A stretch of DNA of 64,000 nucleotides. It comes from Flavobacterium poyangense (GTDB lineage Bacteria; Bacteroidota; Bacteroidia; Flavobacteriales; Flavobacteriaceae). The translations under genes were made by a program, and so were the position numbers. The number at the start of each line of letters is the position of its first letter. Positions within the stretch are counted from its first letter, which is position 1. The notes under the pieces were generated by a model. That model ran no database searches. It had not been told where the DNA came from and saw only the letters and a list, made by a program, of their open reading frames with translations. The DNA is taken from assembly GCF_011751075.1 (NCBI RefSeq), contig NZ_JAALLN010000002.1:140708-204707 (forward strand), in the 5' to 3' direction. Below are positions 1 through 9,219 of the stretch, one piece after another.

Positions 1-111
<111 letters not shown>

Positions 112-220
112 AAACGCATTATTTTTGCATAATGCAAAAAAATTCTCTGTAAAACGATGCTTTTTATGCAAATGATATGTTAAACTCACTTTTTACTATT
201 TATTTTTTAAACTTTGTATC

Positions 221-228
221 TATCTTTG
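221..228 (+). promoter_or_regulatory. Bacteroidetes-type -7 element TATCTTTG
   Basis: TATCTTTG matches the Bacteroidetes consensus TAnnTTTG exactly. The -33 region is only T-rich, with no clear TTTG. The next feature downstream is a compact hairpin and then a strong terminator at 312-344, not a gene start, so this promoter may drive a small RNA. Confidence 0.5.
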
Positions 229-234
229 CACTCG

Positions 235-344
235 CAAATCAGGAAGGGGTGGTTTCCTTCCGAATTGATATAAATTTCATAATTTATAGTTTTTTGGTTA
301 GTTAATAGCATAAAAACTCAGTCATTCCTTGACTGAGTTTTTTT
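235..344 (+). ncRNA. Candidate small RNA of about 110 nt
   Basis: A TAnnTTTG promoter at 221-228 is followed by a 6-bp hairpin (GGAAGG at 242-247 with CCTTCC at 256-261), an AU-rich linker, and a terminator hairpin with a T run ending at 344. No open frame of useful length lies between them. The hpd frame ended at 111 and the next gene starts at 406. This promoter-hairpin-terminator layout is what a free-standing small RNA looks like. I do not recognise the family. It could instead be a transcribed leader attenuated before the DUF3108 gene. Confidence 0.4.
312..344 (+). terminator. Intrinsic terminator
   Basis: The stem ACTCAGTCA (316-324) pairs perfectly with TGACTGAGT (330-338) around a 5-nt loop and runs into seven T. 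It could end the candidate small RNA, or transcripts from hpd. Confidence 0.8.
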
Positions 345-405
345 GTTTTGGTACATTTGGAATAGAATTTGCATTTATCCTCATAAATAACTGTCAATTA
401 GCACT

Positions 406-1176
406 ATGAAAAAAATAGTCCTCCTCTTATTAGTTCTCACCACCTTTAGTTTTGATACCCAGAAAGAAGACGCCTTCGATACCGGGGAATATTTCAAATT
501 CAGAATTCATTACGGAATCATAAATGCCGGTTACGCCACTTTAGAAGTAAAAGATGCTACAATAAACAATAAAAAAGTATTTCATGCGGTGGGCAAAGGT
601 TACACCACCGGAATGTCAAAACTCTTTTTTAAGGTAGAAGATTTATACGAAAGCTATTTTGACAAAGAAACCGGTGACCCCTATCGCTATATCAGAAAAA
701 TAAACGAAGGTGGTTACACCAAAAATCAGGAAGGCTTTTTCAATCAAAGCGAGAATAGAATTTTAGTAAAAGACTACAAACACAACACAGAAAAAACGCT
801 TGTCATAAAAGACAATGTTCAGGATATCGTTTCCTCTTTTTATTACTTACGAAATCATCCCAACATAGACAAACTCAAGTCAGGTGACTCCATTACAATT
901 GACATGTTTTTTGATGATGAAATCACAAAATTTAAGTTAAAATATATAGGTCGTCAAGATATTACGACTAAATTTGGTACCGTTTCTACCATGGTCTTTA
1001 AGCCCTTGGTACAAACAGGAAGAGTATTCAAAGAAAAAGAAAGCCTAACACTTTGGATTACAGACGACAACAACAAAGTTCCAATTAGAATTAAAGCAGA
1101 CCTCGCTGTAGGTTCTCTTAAAGCAGATCTAGATGAATACAAAGGATTAAAAAATCCATTTAAAGCAAAAAAATAA
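406..1176 (+). CDS. DUF3108 domain protein, exported
   Basis: This 256-residue protein starts with a short Lys-Lys-hydrophobic signal peptide (MKKIVLLLLVLTTFSF). The mature part opens with FDTGEYFKFRIHYGIINAGYATLEV, the typical beginning of the DUF3108 family, whose members are predicted beta-rich periplasmic proteins. Function is not established. Its stop codon overlaps the start of kynA (TAATG), so the two are translationally coupled. In related genomes this family often sits beside tyrosine and tryptophan catabolic genes, but a role in those pathways is only inferred from position. Confidence 0.85.
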   Translation: MKKIVLLLLVLTTFSFDTQKEDAFDTGEYFKFRIHYGIINAGYATLEVKDATINNKKVFHAVGKGYTTGMSKLFFKVEDLYESYFDKETGDPYRYIRKINEGGYTKNQEGFFNQSENRILVKDYKHNTEKTLVIKDNVQDIVSSFYYLRNHPNIDKLKSGDSITIDMFFDDEITKFKLKYIGRQDITTKFGTVSTMVFKPLVQTGRVFKEKESLTLWITDDNNKVPIRIKADLAVGSLKADLDEYKGLKNPFKAKK

Positions 1177-2120
1177 TGAACACCCCGGATAATTCTGAAT
1201 CAATCTTAAAAGAAATTGACCTTAAATTTCAAGCTATAAATCAAAAAACGGAGACTCATCTCGAAGGACTACTTTGGTCCAAACCAATCACCTACTGGGA
1301 TTACATTCAGACCGATGCCCTTCTAAGTCTTCAAACACAACGCACTACCCTTCCTGACGAAATGGTATTTATCATGTACCATCAGGTAAATGAACTGATT
1401 TTCAAAATGATTTTATGGGAAATTGACCAGATAGCCGACACCGAAAACATTCAGGTCGCTTTTTTTAGTGAAAGACTCTCCCGTATTACCCGCTACTTTG
1501 ACATGTTGACCAATTCATTCAGCATCATGGAAAAAGGAATGGAAGTAGAACAATACATGAAATTCAGAAACACCCTTACTCCGGCAAGCGGATTTCAAAG
1601 TGCCCAATACCGATTAATTGAATTCGCTTCTACTGATGTATTCAACTTAACAAACAAAGAATTCAAGAAAGTATCTGACAAAAACGCAGATTTAGAAAGC
1701 AGTTACGAAAATCTCTATTGGCAGTCCGCCGGAAAAGATCATCAAACAGGAAAAAAAACATACTTACTTCAGGAATTCGAGAATAAGTATAAAGATCAGT
1801 TTTTGCGTCAAATCACTACTTTTAAAACAAAAAACATCTGGCAAAAATTTACTCAGCTACCCGAAGAAGACCAATTAAACCCGGAACTTATTCAAGCCAT
1901 GCGTCATTACGACCAAACAGTTAACATCACCTGGGTAATGCAACACCTTAATACTGCAAGAAAATACATACTGGAAAGCGGAAAAGGCAACGGCGAAGCT
2001 ACCGGCGGAAGCGATTGGCAAAAATATATGCATCCAAAATACCAAAGACGCATCTTTTTTCCTAAATTGTGGACCGAAGAAGAATTGTCCAATTGGGGTA
2101 ACGAAGAAACCATCGTTTAA
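1176..2120 (+). CDS. kynA: Tryptophan 2,3-dioxygenase
   Basis: This 314-residue protein is the heme enzyme that opens the indole ring of L-tryptophan to give N-formylkynurenine, the first step of the kynurenine pathway. The family block MYHQVNELIFKMILWE is present near residue 68 and contains the His expected to bind heme iron. The GEATGGSDWQKYMHP block near the C-terminus is the substrate-loop signature. Length is slightly above the usual bacterial size of about 280-300. Its ATG overlaps the preceding stop codon, so it is co-transcribed with the DUF3108 gene. The M23 gene starts 23 bases downstream. Confidence 0.95.
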   Translation: MNTPDNSESILKEIDLKFQAINQKTETHLEGLLWSKPITYWDYIQTDALLSLQTQRTTLPDEMVFIMYHQVNELIFKMILWEIDQIADTENIQVAFFSERLSRITRYFDMLTNSFSIMEKGMEVEQYMKFRNTLTPASGFQSAQYRLIEFASTDVFNLTNKEFKKVSDKNADLESSYENLYWQSAGKDHQTGKKTYLLQEFENKYKDQFLRQITTFKTKNIWQKFTQLPEEDQLNPELIQAMRHYDQTVNITWVMQHLNTARKYILESGKGNGEATGGSDWQKYMHPKYQRRIFFPKLWTEEELSNWGNEETIV

Positions 2121-2143
2121 TTTCTCAGTAAAAAAATATAAGT

Positions 2144-3364
2144 TTGAAAAAAGCAGTCGTAATTATAATAATATTGTTTTCAATATTTTCATGTAAAAAA
2201 ACAGAAGAGAAAGTCGAAACCAAAATTACCAAACCAAAAGCCAAAAAAGTTGAATTTGGTTTTAATTACACTGATTTTAATGTTGTTCACGACACTATCC
2301 AGAAAGGAGATTCTTTTGGATCGATCTTTCAAAGCCAAAATATCGGGGATAAAAAAGTCTATGACATTGTAGAGCAGATAAAAGATTCATTTAACGTAAG
2401 AACCATACGTTACCACAAACCTTATACTTTACTTCGATCAAAAAACAAAACAAACAAACTTCAGGTTTTTATTTACCAGCCTGACGCCTTAACTTATTAT
2501 GTAGTTGATTTCAGAGACAGTATCGCTAAAGCCTATAAAAAAGTAAAACCCGTTACACTAAAACGTAAAATTATCGGTGGTGTTTTAAAAAGTTCTCTGT
2601 CTGAAACTTTAGGAAACGAAAGTGTTGAAACAGCCCTTGCGAGCAGAATCACTAAGGTTTTTTCGTGGTCCATTGACTTTTTCAAACTTAAAAAAGGAGA
2701 TCGTTACGGTCTAATTTTCACCGAACGATTTATAAATAATAAAGTTTACGACGGTGTTGAAGATTTAGAGGCTGCTTTTTTCGAATACAAAGGAAAAATC
2801 ATTTATGCCTTTCCTTTTGAAAAAGACACGTTGTCAGGAAAAATTGAATACTATGATGATCAGGGAAGAACCTTGAAAAACTTTTTCCTAAAAACACCTA
2901 TCAAATTCAGTCGAATCACTTCTCGTTTTACGATGAACAGATTCCATCCGGTGCAACACACCTGGAAAGCACACAAAGGAACTGATTATGCAGCCCCAAC
3001 GGGAACTCCAATTTCTACAACCGCATCCGGAGTTGTTGAAGCAACAGGATATACGGCCGGAAATGGAAATTTCGTAAAAGTAAAACACAACGGCACCTAC
3101 TCGACACAATACCTACACATGTCCAGAATTTTAGTACGTCGCGGTCAACGTGTAACGCAAGGTCAAAAAATTGGATTAGTAGGAAGCACCGGACTTGCTT
3201 CGGGACCTCATGTTTGTTACCGTTTCTGGAAAAATGGCGTTCAGGTAGATGCCCTTCGACTTAATTTACCTACCGGAGAATCTCTGACAGGAAATGACAG
3301 AACCCGTTTCATGAAACAAATCGAACCTTTGAAAAGAGAACTCGATAGTATCGGAAATCTGTAA
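2144..3364 (+). CDS. M23 family peptidase, lipoprotein
   Basis: This 406-residue protein starts at TTG and has a lipoprotein signal ending at FSIFSC (residues 12-17). A C-terminal M23/LytM domain starts near residue 260. Visible metal-site residues are His277 and Asp281 (HKGTD), His325 (YLHMS) and His356 (GPHVC). Family members cut peptide crossbridges in murein. Residue 358, normally the second His of the HxH zinc motif, is Cys (HVC). An analogous GPHVC motif is, from memory, common in Bacteroidetes M23 proteins, so this may be a lineage variant and not inactivation. It follows kynA by 23 bp and probably shares its transcript. Confidence 0.88.
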   Translation: MKKAVVIIIILFSIFSCKKTEEKVETKITKPKAKKVEFGFNYTDFNVVHDTIQKGDSFGSIFQSQNIGDKKVYDIVEQIKDSFNVRTIRYHKPYTLLRSKNKTNKLQVFIYQPDALTYYVVDFRDSIAKAYKKVKPVTLKRKIIGGVLKSSLSETLGNESVETALASRITKVFSWSIDFFKLKKGDRYGLIFTERFINNKVYDGVEDLEAAFFEYKGKIIYAFPFEKDTLSGKIEYYDDQGRTLKNFFLKTPIKFSRITSRFTMNRFHPVQHTWKAHKGTDYAAPTGTPISTTASGVVEATGYTAGNGNFVKVKHNGTYSTQYLHMSRILVRRGQRVTQGQKIGLVGSTGLASGPHVCYRFWKNGVQVDALRLNLPTGESLTGNDRTRFMKQIEPLKRELDSIGNL

Positions 3365-3679
3365 CAGCATTTTACATAGATTACGTAGAATGGACACGGA
3401 TGACGCGGATTTGCTATCGCAAAGACGCTGATAAAAACGGATTTTTTTTTATCGCAGCGTAATTCATTTTACTCGTTTCCATCACATAGTCAAACTATGA
3501 GCATTTAAACAAATGAAATGCCTTTTTTCGTTTTCAAAACTATGTCTCTATGTATTAAAAACAATTATCCGCACCTTTAAGATACTAAGTTTAATTTCGA
3601 ACATACAGATTCATAGTAATTTGACACACTAAAACCTTACAATCTGGACTCGATTCTTAAATAGTAATTACAAATCAGA

Positions 3680-3757
3680 AAGAGAATCCTTTAAATCTGT
3701 GAAATCTGTGGCAAAAAAAAACTGCCACAGATTAAAAGAATTACAATGATTATCTCT
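3680..3757. repeat. Palindromic intergenic repeat, copy 1
   Basis: GAAATCTGTGGCA faces TGCCACAGATT across an A-rich loop, with outer arms AGAGA and TCTCT. The same architecture and much of the same sequence recurs at 42499-42566 after comF, so this is a dispersed repeat family and not a unique terminator. Confidence 0.65.
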
Positions 3758-3933
3758 TAGTTTAAAATAACCTAGTTCAGACTTAGAGCCTTTATCGCTT
3801 TGCAGCTTTGAACCTTTACACCACCTCTCTATCACACAATACAGCCCAAACAACATCCGAAAACCATGAAAACGTTTTCGCAACTAATTGTTATATAATT
3901 GCAAAGCTTTAAGCTAATAAAAAGTAATTTCAG

Positions 3934-3941
3934 TATTTTTG
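3934..3941 (+). promoter_or_regulatory. -7 element of the pgi promoter (TATTTTTG)
   Basis: TATTTTTG fits TAnnTTTG and lies 34 nt before the pgi ATG. No convincing -33 TTTG is seen at normal spacing. Confidence 0.45.
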
Positions 3942-3975
3942 TTTTGATAATCCTATCCCTAATTAAACAAAAAAA

Positions 3976-5619
3976 ATGGCTTTAAACACAACAAACCCAA
4001 CCGGGACTGAAGCGTGGAAAAATCTGCAAAACCACTATAACGCTACTCATACAACTACGATACAGGAATTATTTCAACAAGACAATGCTCGTGCTGAAAA
4101 ATTCAACTTGCAATGGAACGACTTTTTAGTAGACTACTCTAAAAACAACATTAGTTCTGAAACCATTACTCTTTTGCTGGAACTGGCAAATTCTATTGGA
4201 TTAAAAAATGCCATTGCAGATTACTACAACGGAGAAATCATCAACCTGACAGAAAACAGAGCCGTTTTACACACCGCATTACGTGCACCGGAATCTGCCG
4301 TAATAAAAGTTGACGGAGAAAATGTAATTCCGGAAGTTTATGAAGTAAAGAACAAAATAAAAAACTTTACTCAGGAAGTTATATCAGGCCAGAGAAAAGG
4401 TTTTACAGGAAAAGCTTTTACTGATATTGTGAATATTGGTATCGGAGGTTCTGACCTTGGTCCCGTTATGGCAGTTGAAGCTTTACAATTTTACAAAAAC
4501 CATTTAAACACCCATTTTGTTTCGAATGTTGACGGGGATCATGTAAACGAGGTCATCAAAAAATTAGATCCGGAAACGACTCTTTTTCTGATTGTTTCTA
4601 AAACCTTTACCACTCAGGAAACCTTAACCAATTCTGAAACTATAAAAGAATGGTTTCTAAAATCGGCAAAACAGGAAGATATCGCCAAACATTTTGTGGC
4701 TGTTTCTACAAACATTCAAAAAGTAACAGAATTTGGAATCAATCCTGACAATGTTTTTCCAATGTGGGATTGGGTTGGAGGAAGATTTTCGTTATGGAGT
4801 GCGGTTGGACTAAGCATTGCATTGGCCATTGGTTTTGATAATTATAATGAATTATTGAAAGGCGCCCATGAAATGGATGAGCATTTTAAAACGGCTGAAT
4901 TTGACGAAAACATTCCGGTAATTCTGGCATTACTAAGCGTTTGGTACAATAACTTCTTTGGAGCAGAAAGCGAAGCCTTGATTCCATACACCCAATACTT
5001 ACAAAAATTAGCTCCGTATTTACAGCAGGCCACTATGGAGAGCAACGGAAAAAGTGTCGGTCGTGACGGAAAACCGGTAAACTACCAAACCGGAACCATT
5101 ATCTGGGGAGAGCCGGGAACAAATTCACAACATGCTTTTTTCCAACTAATTCATCAGGGAACTAAAATAATCCCAACTGATTTTATTGGATTTGTAAAGC
5201 CTTTATACGGAAATGAAGATCATCACGACAAGCTGATGTCTAACTTTTTTGCCCAAACAGAAGCTTTATTAAACGGAAAAACAGCCGAACAGGTTCAGGC
5301 TGAATTCGACAAACAAGGACTTTCTCCGGAAAAAACGGCTTATTTAAAACCCTTCAAAGTTTTCACAGGAAACAAACCAACGAACACTATTCTGATTCAA
5401 AAACTAACACCAAAATCATTAGGTTCTTTAATTGCTTTATACGAACATAAAATTTTTGTACAGGGAATCATCTGGAACATTTTCAGCTTTGATCAATGGG
5501 GAGTAGAATTAGGAAAACAGCTCGCCAATTCTATTTTAGAGGAGATAAATACTAAAACTGTTAAAGCCCATGACAGCTCAACAACCTTTTTGTTGAATCA
5601 TTTTTTAAAAAATAAGTAG
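3976..5619 (+). CDS. pgi: Glucose-6-phosphate isomerase
   Basis: This 547-residue protein interconverts glucose 6-phosphate and fructose 6-phosphate in glycolysis and gluconeogenesis. Both family signatures are present: [22 protein letters not shown] around residue 265 and [17 protein letters not shown] around residue 510. [13 protein letters not shown] (about 155) and [12 protein letters not shown] (about 210) form the phosphate-binding region. Length is normal for the long bacterial form. It is a single-gene unit with its own promoter upstream and a strong hairpin terminator 26 bases after the stop. Confidence 0.97.
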   Translation: MALNTTNPTGTEAWKNLQNHYNATHTTTIQELFQQDNARAEKFNLQWNDFLVDYSKNNISSETITLLLELANSIGLKNAIADYYNGEIINLTENRAVLHTALRAPESAVIKVDGENVIPEVYEVKNKIKNFTQEVISGQRKGFTGKAFTDIVNIGIGGSDLGPVMAVEALQFYKNHLNTHFVSNVDGDHVNEVIKKLDPETTLFLIVSKTFTTQETLTNSETIKEWFLKSAKQEDIAKHFVAVSTNIQKVTEFGINPDNVFPMWDWVGGRFSLWSAVGLSIALAIGFDNYNELLKGAHEMDEHFKTAEFDENIPVILALLSVWYNNFFGAESEALIPYTQYLQKLAPYLQQATMESNGKSVGRDGKPVNYQTGTIIWGEPGTNSQHAFFQLIHQGTKIIPTDFIGFVKPLYGNEDHHDKLMSNFFAQTEALLNGKTAEQVQAEFDKQGLSPEKTAYLKPFKVFTGNKPTNTILIQKLTPKSLGSLIALYEHKIFVQGIIWNIFSFDQWGVELGKQLANSILEEINTKTVKAHDSSTTFLLNHFLKNK

Positions 5620-5645
5620 ATCTATTTACTTTTATAACTTACTGA

Positions 5646-5680
5646 AACGCCTTAATTTATGTTAAATTAAGGCGTTTTTT
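5646..5680 (+). terminator. Intrinsic terminator of pgi
   Basis: AACGCCTTAATTT (5646-5658) pairs perfectly with AAATTAAGGCGTT (5664-5676), followed by a T run. Confidence 0.9.
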
Positions 5681-5901
5681 CGTATAAAAAAGCTCAAAAT
5701 CCCTCTACAAACATGCCTTTTTGAGCGTTTTAGACTACAGCACTGCAAAAAACATTGTCATTTTAACAAAAAACAGTCGTTAAAATCTAAAAAAAAGTCC
5801 TTTTGTTTATTAAAAAAAGAAAAAAACATTTTAATATGCAACATATTATACAAAATTTACTTTTCTTAACACTTTGATAACATTATCCGATATAATTGTT
5901 A

Positions 5902-5909
5902 TAATTTTG
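5902..5909 (+). promoter_or_regulatory. -7 element of the TonB-dependent receptor promoter
   Basis: TAATTTTG fits TAnnTTTG. A TTTG at 5873-5876 could be the -33 element, although the 25-nt gap is slightly longer than usual. The gene starts 30 nt downstream of the -7 box. The rest of 5681-5901 is A/T-rich and shows no gene. Confidence 0.55.
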
Positions 5910-5938
5910 CCAAAAACAATAAACAAAAACATACAACA

Positions 5939-8605
5939 ATGAAGACAATGAAAAATTGGTTACTTACTGGACTATTGTTCATGATAGTTTCAACCGTATT
6001 TTCTCAGGGAAAAGTTTCCGGTACTATTACGGATGACTCTGGTGCAACTTTACCTGGTGCGAATGTCGCTGTTAAAGGTTCTACTACCGGAACTTCAACA
6101 GACTTCGATGGTAAATTTACAATCGATGTAAAAACTAGTACAGGAGAATTGGTTATTACCTATTTAGGATATAACACAAAAACCTTAAAATTCTCTGTTT
6201 CTAATGGTGCTACAACAAATTTAGGAACAATTCCTTTAGAGTCTGACAATAACCAATTAGAGGAAATTGTTGTGATGGGTAAAGGAATCATTGACTTAGC
6301 AAAAGACAGAAAGACTCCAATCGCAGTTTCTACAATTAAATCAGCAGAAATTCAGGCGAAAATTGGTACCTCAGATATTACACAAACTATGGTTAATACA
6401 CCATCTGTATATGTAGCCGGACAGGCAGGAGGTTACGGAGATTCAAGAATTACTGTTCGTGGTTTTCAACAAGATAACACAGCTTTCTTATTAAACGGGC
6501 AACCAATTAACGGAATGGAAGATGGTAAAATGTACTGGTCAAACTGGTCTGGTATGTCTGATATCGCGAATGCAGTTCAAATTCAAAGAGGTCTTGGTTC
6601 TTCTAAGTTAGCTATTTCATCTGTTGGAGGTACTGTAAACTTTATTACTAAAGCTACAGACAAACAAGAAGGTGGTTTTGTTTCTTTGGGTGTAGCCAAC
6701 GACAATTACTTTAAATCTACTGCTGCTTATAGCACAGGTATGAGTAAATCAGGATGGGGAACAAGCGTTATGTTATCACACTGGCAAGGTGACGGTTACA
6801 ATGACGGAACAAAAGGAGAAGGACAAACGTACTTCATCTCTGTTGGATATAAAGCAAACGACAGACACAGTTTTAACTTTTTATTGACCGGAGCTCCACA
6901 ATGGCACGATCAAAACTTTACTAAATCTATCGATACATACTTAAAATTCGGAAGAAAATACAACAATAACTGGGGAACACAAAACGGAGAATACAAATCT
7001 GAAAGAACCAATTATTACCACAAACCGGTTGTAAACCTTAACTGGGATTTTGACATCAATAGTAAAACACAATTATCTACCGTTCTTTACGGATCTTGGG
7101 GTAGAGGTGGTGGAACAGGTCCTTACGGAACTAAACCAACTACTCCTGCAGGAGGTCAAATAGATTTTGATAAAATAGTTACTAGTAACCAAGCTATAGT
7201 TAATGGTGCAGGAAATGGTGACGGAAGAAGTACAAACGGAGCTTATTTACTTAGAGCCGGAGTAAACAACCACCAATGGTATGGTTTAGTATCTAATTTA
7301 AAACATGAACTTACAGACAATTTATCATTGAATGTTGGTTTAGATTTAAGAACATACAAAGGAACTCACTTTAGAGAAGTTGTAGATTTTATGGGTCTTT
7401 CAAGCTGGACAGACACAAGAAACCTTAAAGGTGACGATGACAAACCAAGCGGTACTATGGCTAGTACTAAAGTTACAGAAACTGCAAGAGCATTACCTTG
7501 GCCAGCAACATTCAAAACAGTAGGTAAAAACCAAAGAATTGACTACGATTATGGAGAAACTATTTCTTACGGAGGTGTATTTAGCCAGTTAGAATATTCT
7601 ACAGAAAGCTTCTCTGCTTTCTTCCAAGGATCACTTTCTAATCAATCTCACCAAAGAGTTGACAGATTCGATTATTTACCACAATACCAAGATTCTGAAA
7701 AAGTAAACAACGTAGGATACAACGTAAAAGGAGGAACAAGCTACAAATTTGCTGAAAATCATTCGGTTTATGCAAATGCAGGATACTACAATCGTCAACC
7801 ATACCACGATAACATCTATTTGAATTTTACAAATGCTGTAAATCCATTTACAAAAAATGAAAAAATTCTAGGATTAGAGTTAGGATATACCTTTACTTCA
7901 AAACTAATAACTGCAAGTGTTAATGGTTACAGAACTTCTTGGAAAGACAGAGTTACTACAACTACAAATGTAGCAACTGCAGGACAAGTTATCGGAACCA
8001 CAACTCTTGCTGCAGGTGACCTTATTCTAGTAACTAATGAAGGTGTTGAACAACTTCATACTGGTGTTGAATTAGATTTTACTGCAAGACCAATGGACAA
8101 ACTTAACTTAACTGGATTCCTTTCAGTTGGTGACTGGCAATATAAAAACCAATCTAGAACAACACGTAGAGACGAAAGTTTAACTACTTTAGATGTTAGA
8201 AATGTAGATGTAGACGGAGGTAAAGTTGGTGATGCTGCACAAATAACTTACGGTTTAGGATTCAGATACGAAATCATTAACAACCTTTCTATCGATTCAG
8301 ACTGGAGATACTATGACAAATTATACTCTAACGTTGGAGCTGTTAAAAATAACATAGAGCTACCAAGCTATGATTTAGTTGACGCAGGTATTTCATATAA
8401 ATTATTCGTAGGAAAAGGAAAACATGATTCTATCGGTTTCCGAGTAAATGTGAACAACGTATTTGATGAAGTATATTTATCTGAATTAACTTCTGCAACT
8501 GCTACAACTGCGACCTCTACAAACTACAGAGGAATCAATGTTACCAACAACGGATTCTTTGGTATAGGTAGAACTTGGAACTTTAGCTTACGTTACAACT
8601 TCTAG
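5939..8605 (+). CDS. TonB-dependent receptor with carboxypeptidase-D-like N-terminal domain
   Basis: This 888-residue outer-membrane protein has a signal peptide ending at VFSQ (about residue 23). Next comes a CarboxypepD_reg-like beta sandwich (GKVSGTITDDSGATLPGANV to about residue 105), then a plug domain (LEEIVVMGKG to about residue 250) containing ITVRGFQQDNTAFLLNGQPING, then a 22-strand-type barrel ending in the aromatic LRYNF. Such receptors import siderophores, vitamins, glycans or peptides using TonB energy. No SusD partner or substrate enzyme is adjacent, so the substrate cannot be predicted. The gene stands alone between its own promoter and terminator. Confidence 0.93.
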   Translation: MKTMKNWLLTGLLFMIVSTVFSQGKVSGTITDDSGATLPGANVAVKGSTTGTSTDFDGKFTIDVKTSTGELVITYLGYNTKTLKFSVSNGATTNLGTIPLESDNNQLEEIVVMGKGIIDLAKDRKTPIAVSTIKSAEIQAKIGTSDITQTMVNTPSVYVAGQAGGYGDSRITVRGFQQDNTAFLLNGQPINGMEDGKMYWSNWSGMSDIANAVQIQRGLGSSKLAISSVGGTVNFITKATDKQEGGFVSLGVANDNYFKSTAAYSTGMSKSGWGTSVMLSHWQGDGYNDGTKGEGQTYFISVGYKANDRHSFNFLLTGAPQWHDQNFTKSIDTYLKFGRKYNNNWGTQNGEYKSERTNYYHKPVVNLNWDFDINSKTQLSTVLYGSWGRGGGTGPYGTKPTTPAGGQIDFDKIVTSNQAIVNGAGNGDGRSTNGAYLLRAGVNNHQWYGLVSNLKHELTDNLSLNVGLDLRTYKGTHFREVVDFMGLSSWTDTRNLKGDDDKPSGTMASTKVTETARALPWPATFKTVGKNQRIDYDYGETISYGGVFSQLEYSTESFSAFFQGSLSNQSHQRVDRFDYLPQYQDSEKVNNVGYNVKGGTSYKFAENHSVYANAGYYNRQPYHDNIYLNFTNAVNPFTKNEKILGLELGYTFTSKLITASVNGYRTSWKDRVTTTTNVATAGQVIGTTTLAAGDLILVTNEGVEQLHTGVELDFTARPMDKLNLTGFLSVGDWQYKNQSRTTRRDESLTTLDVRNVDVDGGKVGDAAQITYGLGFRYEIINNLSIDSDWRYYDKLYSNVGAVKNNIELPSYDLVDAGISYKLFVGKGKHDSIGFRVNVNNVFDEVYLSELTSATATTATSTNYRGINVTNNGFFGIGRTWNFSLRYNF

Positions 8606-8630
8606 TATATTTAGAATCTAACTAAATACC

Positions 8631-8668
8631 AAAAACGGCATTGACTTTTAGTTTAATGCCGTTTTTTT
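8631..8668 (+). terminator. Intrinsic terminator of the TonB-dependent receptor gene
   Basis: AAAAACGGCATT (8631-8642) pairs with AATGCCGTTTTT starting at 8655, followed by T residues. The stem overlaps an in-frame TTG at 8641 that would otherwise extend the next gene, which argues against that start. Confidence 0.88.
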
Positions 8669-8683
8669 ATTGCCCTTTTTTGC

Positions 8684-8691
8684 TATATTTG
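8684..8691 (+). promoter_or_regulatory. -7 element (TATATTTG) for the 141-aa membrane protein
   Basis: An exact TAnnTTTG match 21 nt before the ATG at 8713 and just after the preceding terminator. Confidence 0.6.
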
Positions 8692-8712
8692 TTTTCAACA
8701 AAAAAAATTTTT

Positions 8713-9138
8713 ATGTACCATTTTATACAAAAACTCCACTCTGGCTGGGCTTACTTAGCATTGTTGGTTTTATTGATTGCCGTTGTAAATGCTCTTATTG
8801 GCTTTACTTCAAAAAAAGAATTTACAGCAAAAGATCGCAAAATTGCTTTGTTTGCTTTAATCGGAACGCACACACAACTTTTAATTGGTTTAATCCTTTA
8901 TTTTGTTTCTCCATTAGGAAAAGCTGCTTTTGGACAAATGTCTAATGCAGAACTAAGATTAACTTCATTAGAACACCCACTAATCAATATTATTGCCATT
9001 GTATTAATAACTATTGGTTGGTCAAAACATAAAAAACTTATCAATAGCCAATCAAAATTTAAAACATTTGCTATTTTTTACGGATTAGGATTATTACTAA
9101 TCTTTAGCAGAATACCATGGAGCCTTTGGTTTCAATAA
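8713..9138 (+). CDS. Small four-helix membrane protein, cytochrome b-like in appearance
   Basis: This 141-residue protein has four hydrophobic segments, at about residues 12-30, 45-65, 85-105 and 117-135. Conserved-looking polar residues include His9 (KLHSGWAYL), His51 (GTHTQLL) and His84 (EHPLINI). Membrane-embedded His residues suggest heme binding, and similar flavobacterial proteins are sometimes labelled cytochrome B; the heme claim is inference. I chose the ATG at 8713 because the longer in-frame TTG at 8641 sits inside the upstream terminator and before the promoter. It is a single-gene unit with its own terminator. Confidence 0.75.
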   Translation: MYHFIQKLHSGWAYLALLVLLIAVVNALIGFTSKKEFTAKDRKIALFALIGTHTQLLIGLILYFVSPLGKAAFGQMSNAELRLTSLEHPLINIIAIVLITIGWSKHKKLINSQSKFKTFAIFYGLGLLLIFSRIPWSLWFQ

Positions 9139-9144
9139 AAAATT

Positions 9145-9169
9145 AAGTCCTAAAATTAGGACTTTTTTT
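9145..9169 (+). terminator. Intrinsic terminator
   Basis: AAGTCCT and AGGACTT form a 7-bp stem with loop AAAATT, followed by a T run, just after the membrane-protein stop. Confidence 0.85.
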
Positions 9170-9219
9170 ATCTCGGCATATTATTTGTACAAACTCCCCA
9201 AGTCTGAAAAAAATAAACT

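Larger units (their letters stand above)
3365..3975. other. Gene-free stretch between the M23 gene and pgi
   Basis: No credible gene is visible in these 611 bases. They hold an imperfect palindrome near 3400-3470 (ACGCTGAT opposite ATCGCAGCGT), a second palindromic repeat at 3680-3757 and the pgi promoter at 3934-3941. A 71-codon minus-strand frame crosses the palindrome and has no family resemblance. Confidence 0.6.

Noticed and set aside
3668..3883. A 71-codon minus-strand frame before pgi
   Set aside because: It runs through a dispersed palindromic repeat and has no signal, domain or promoter.
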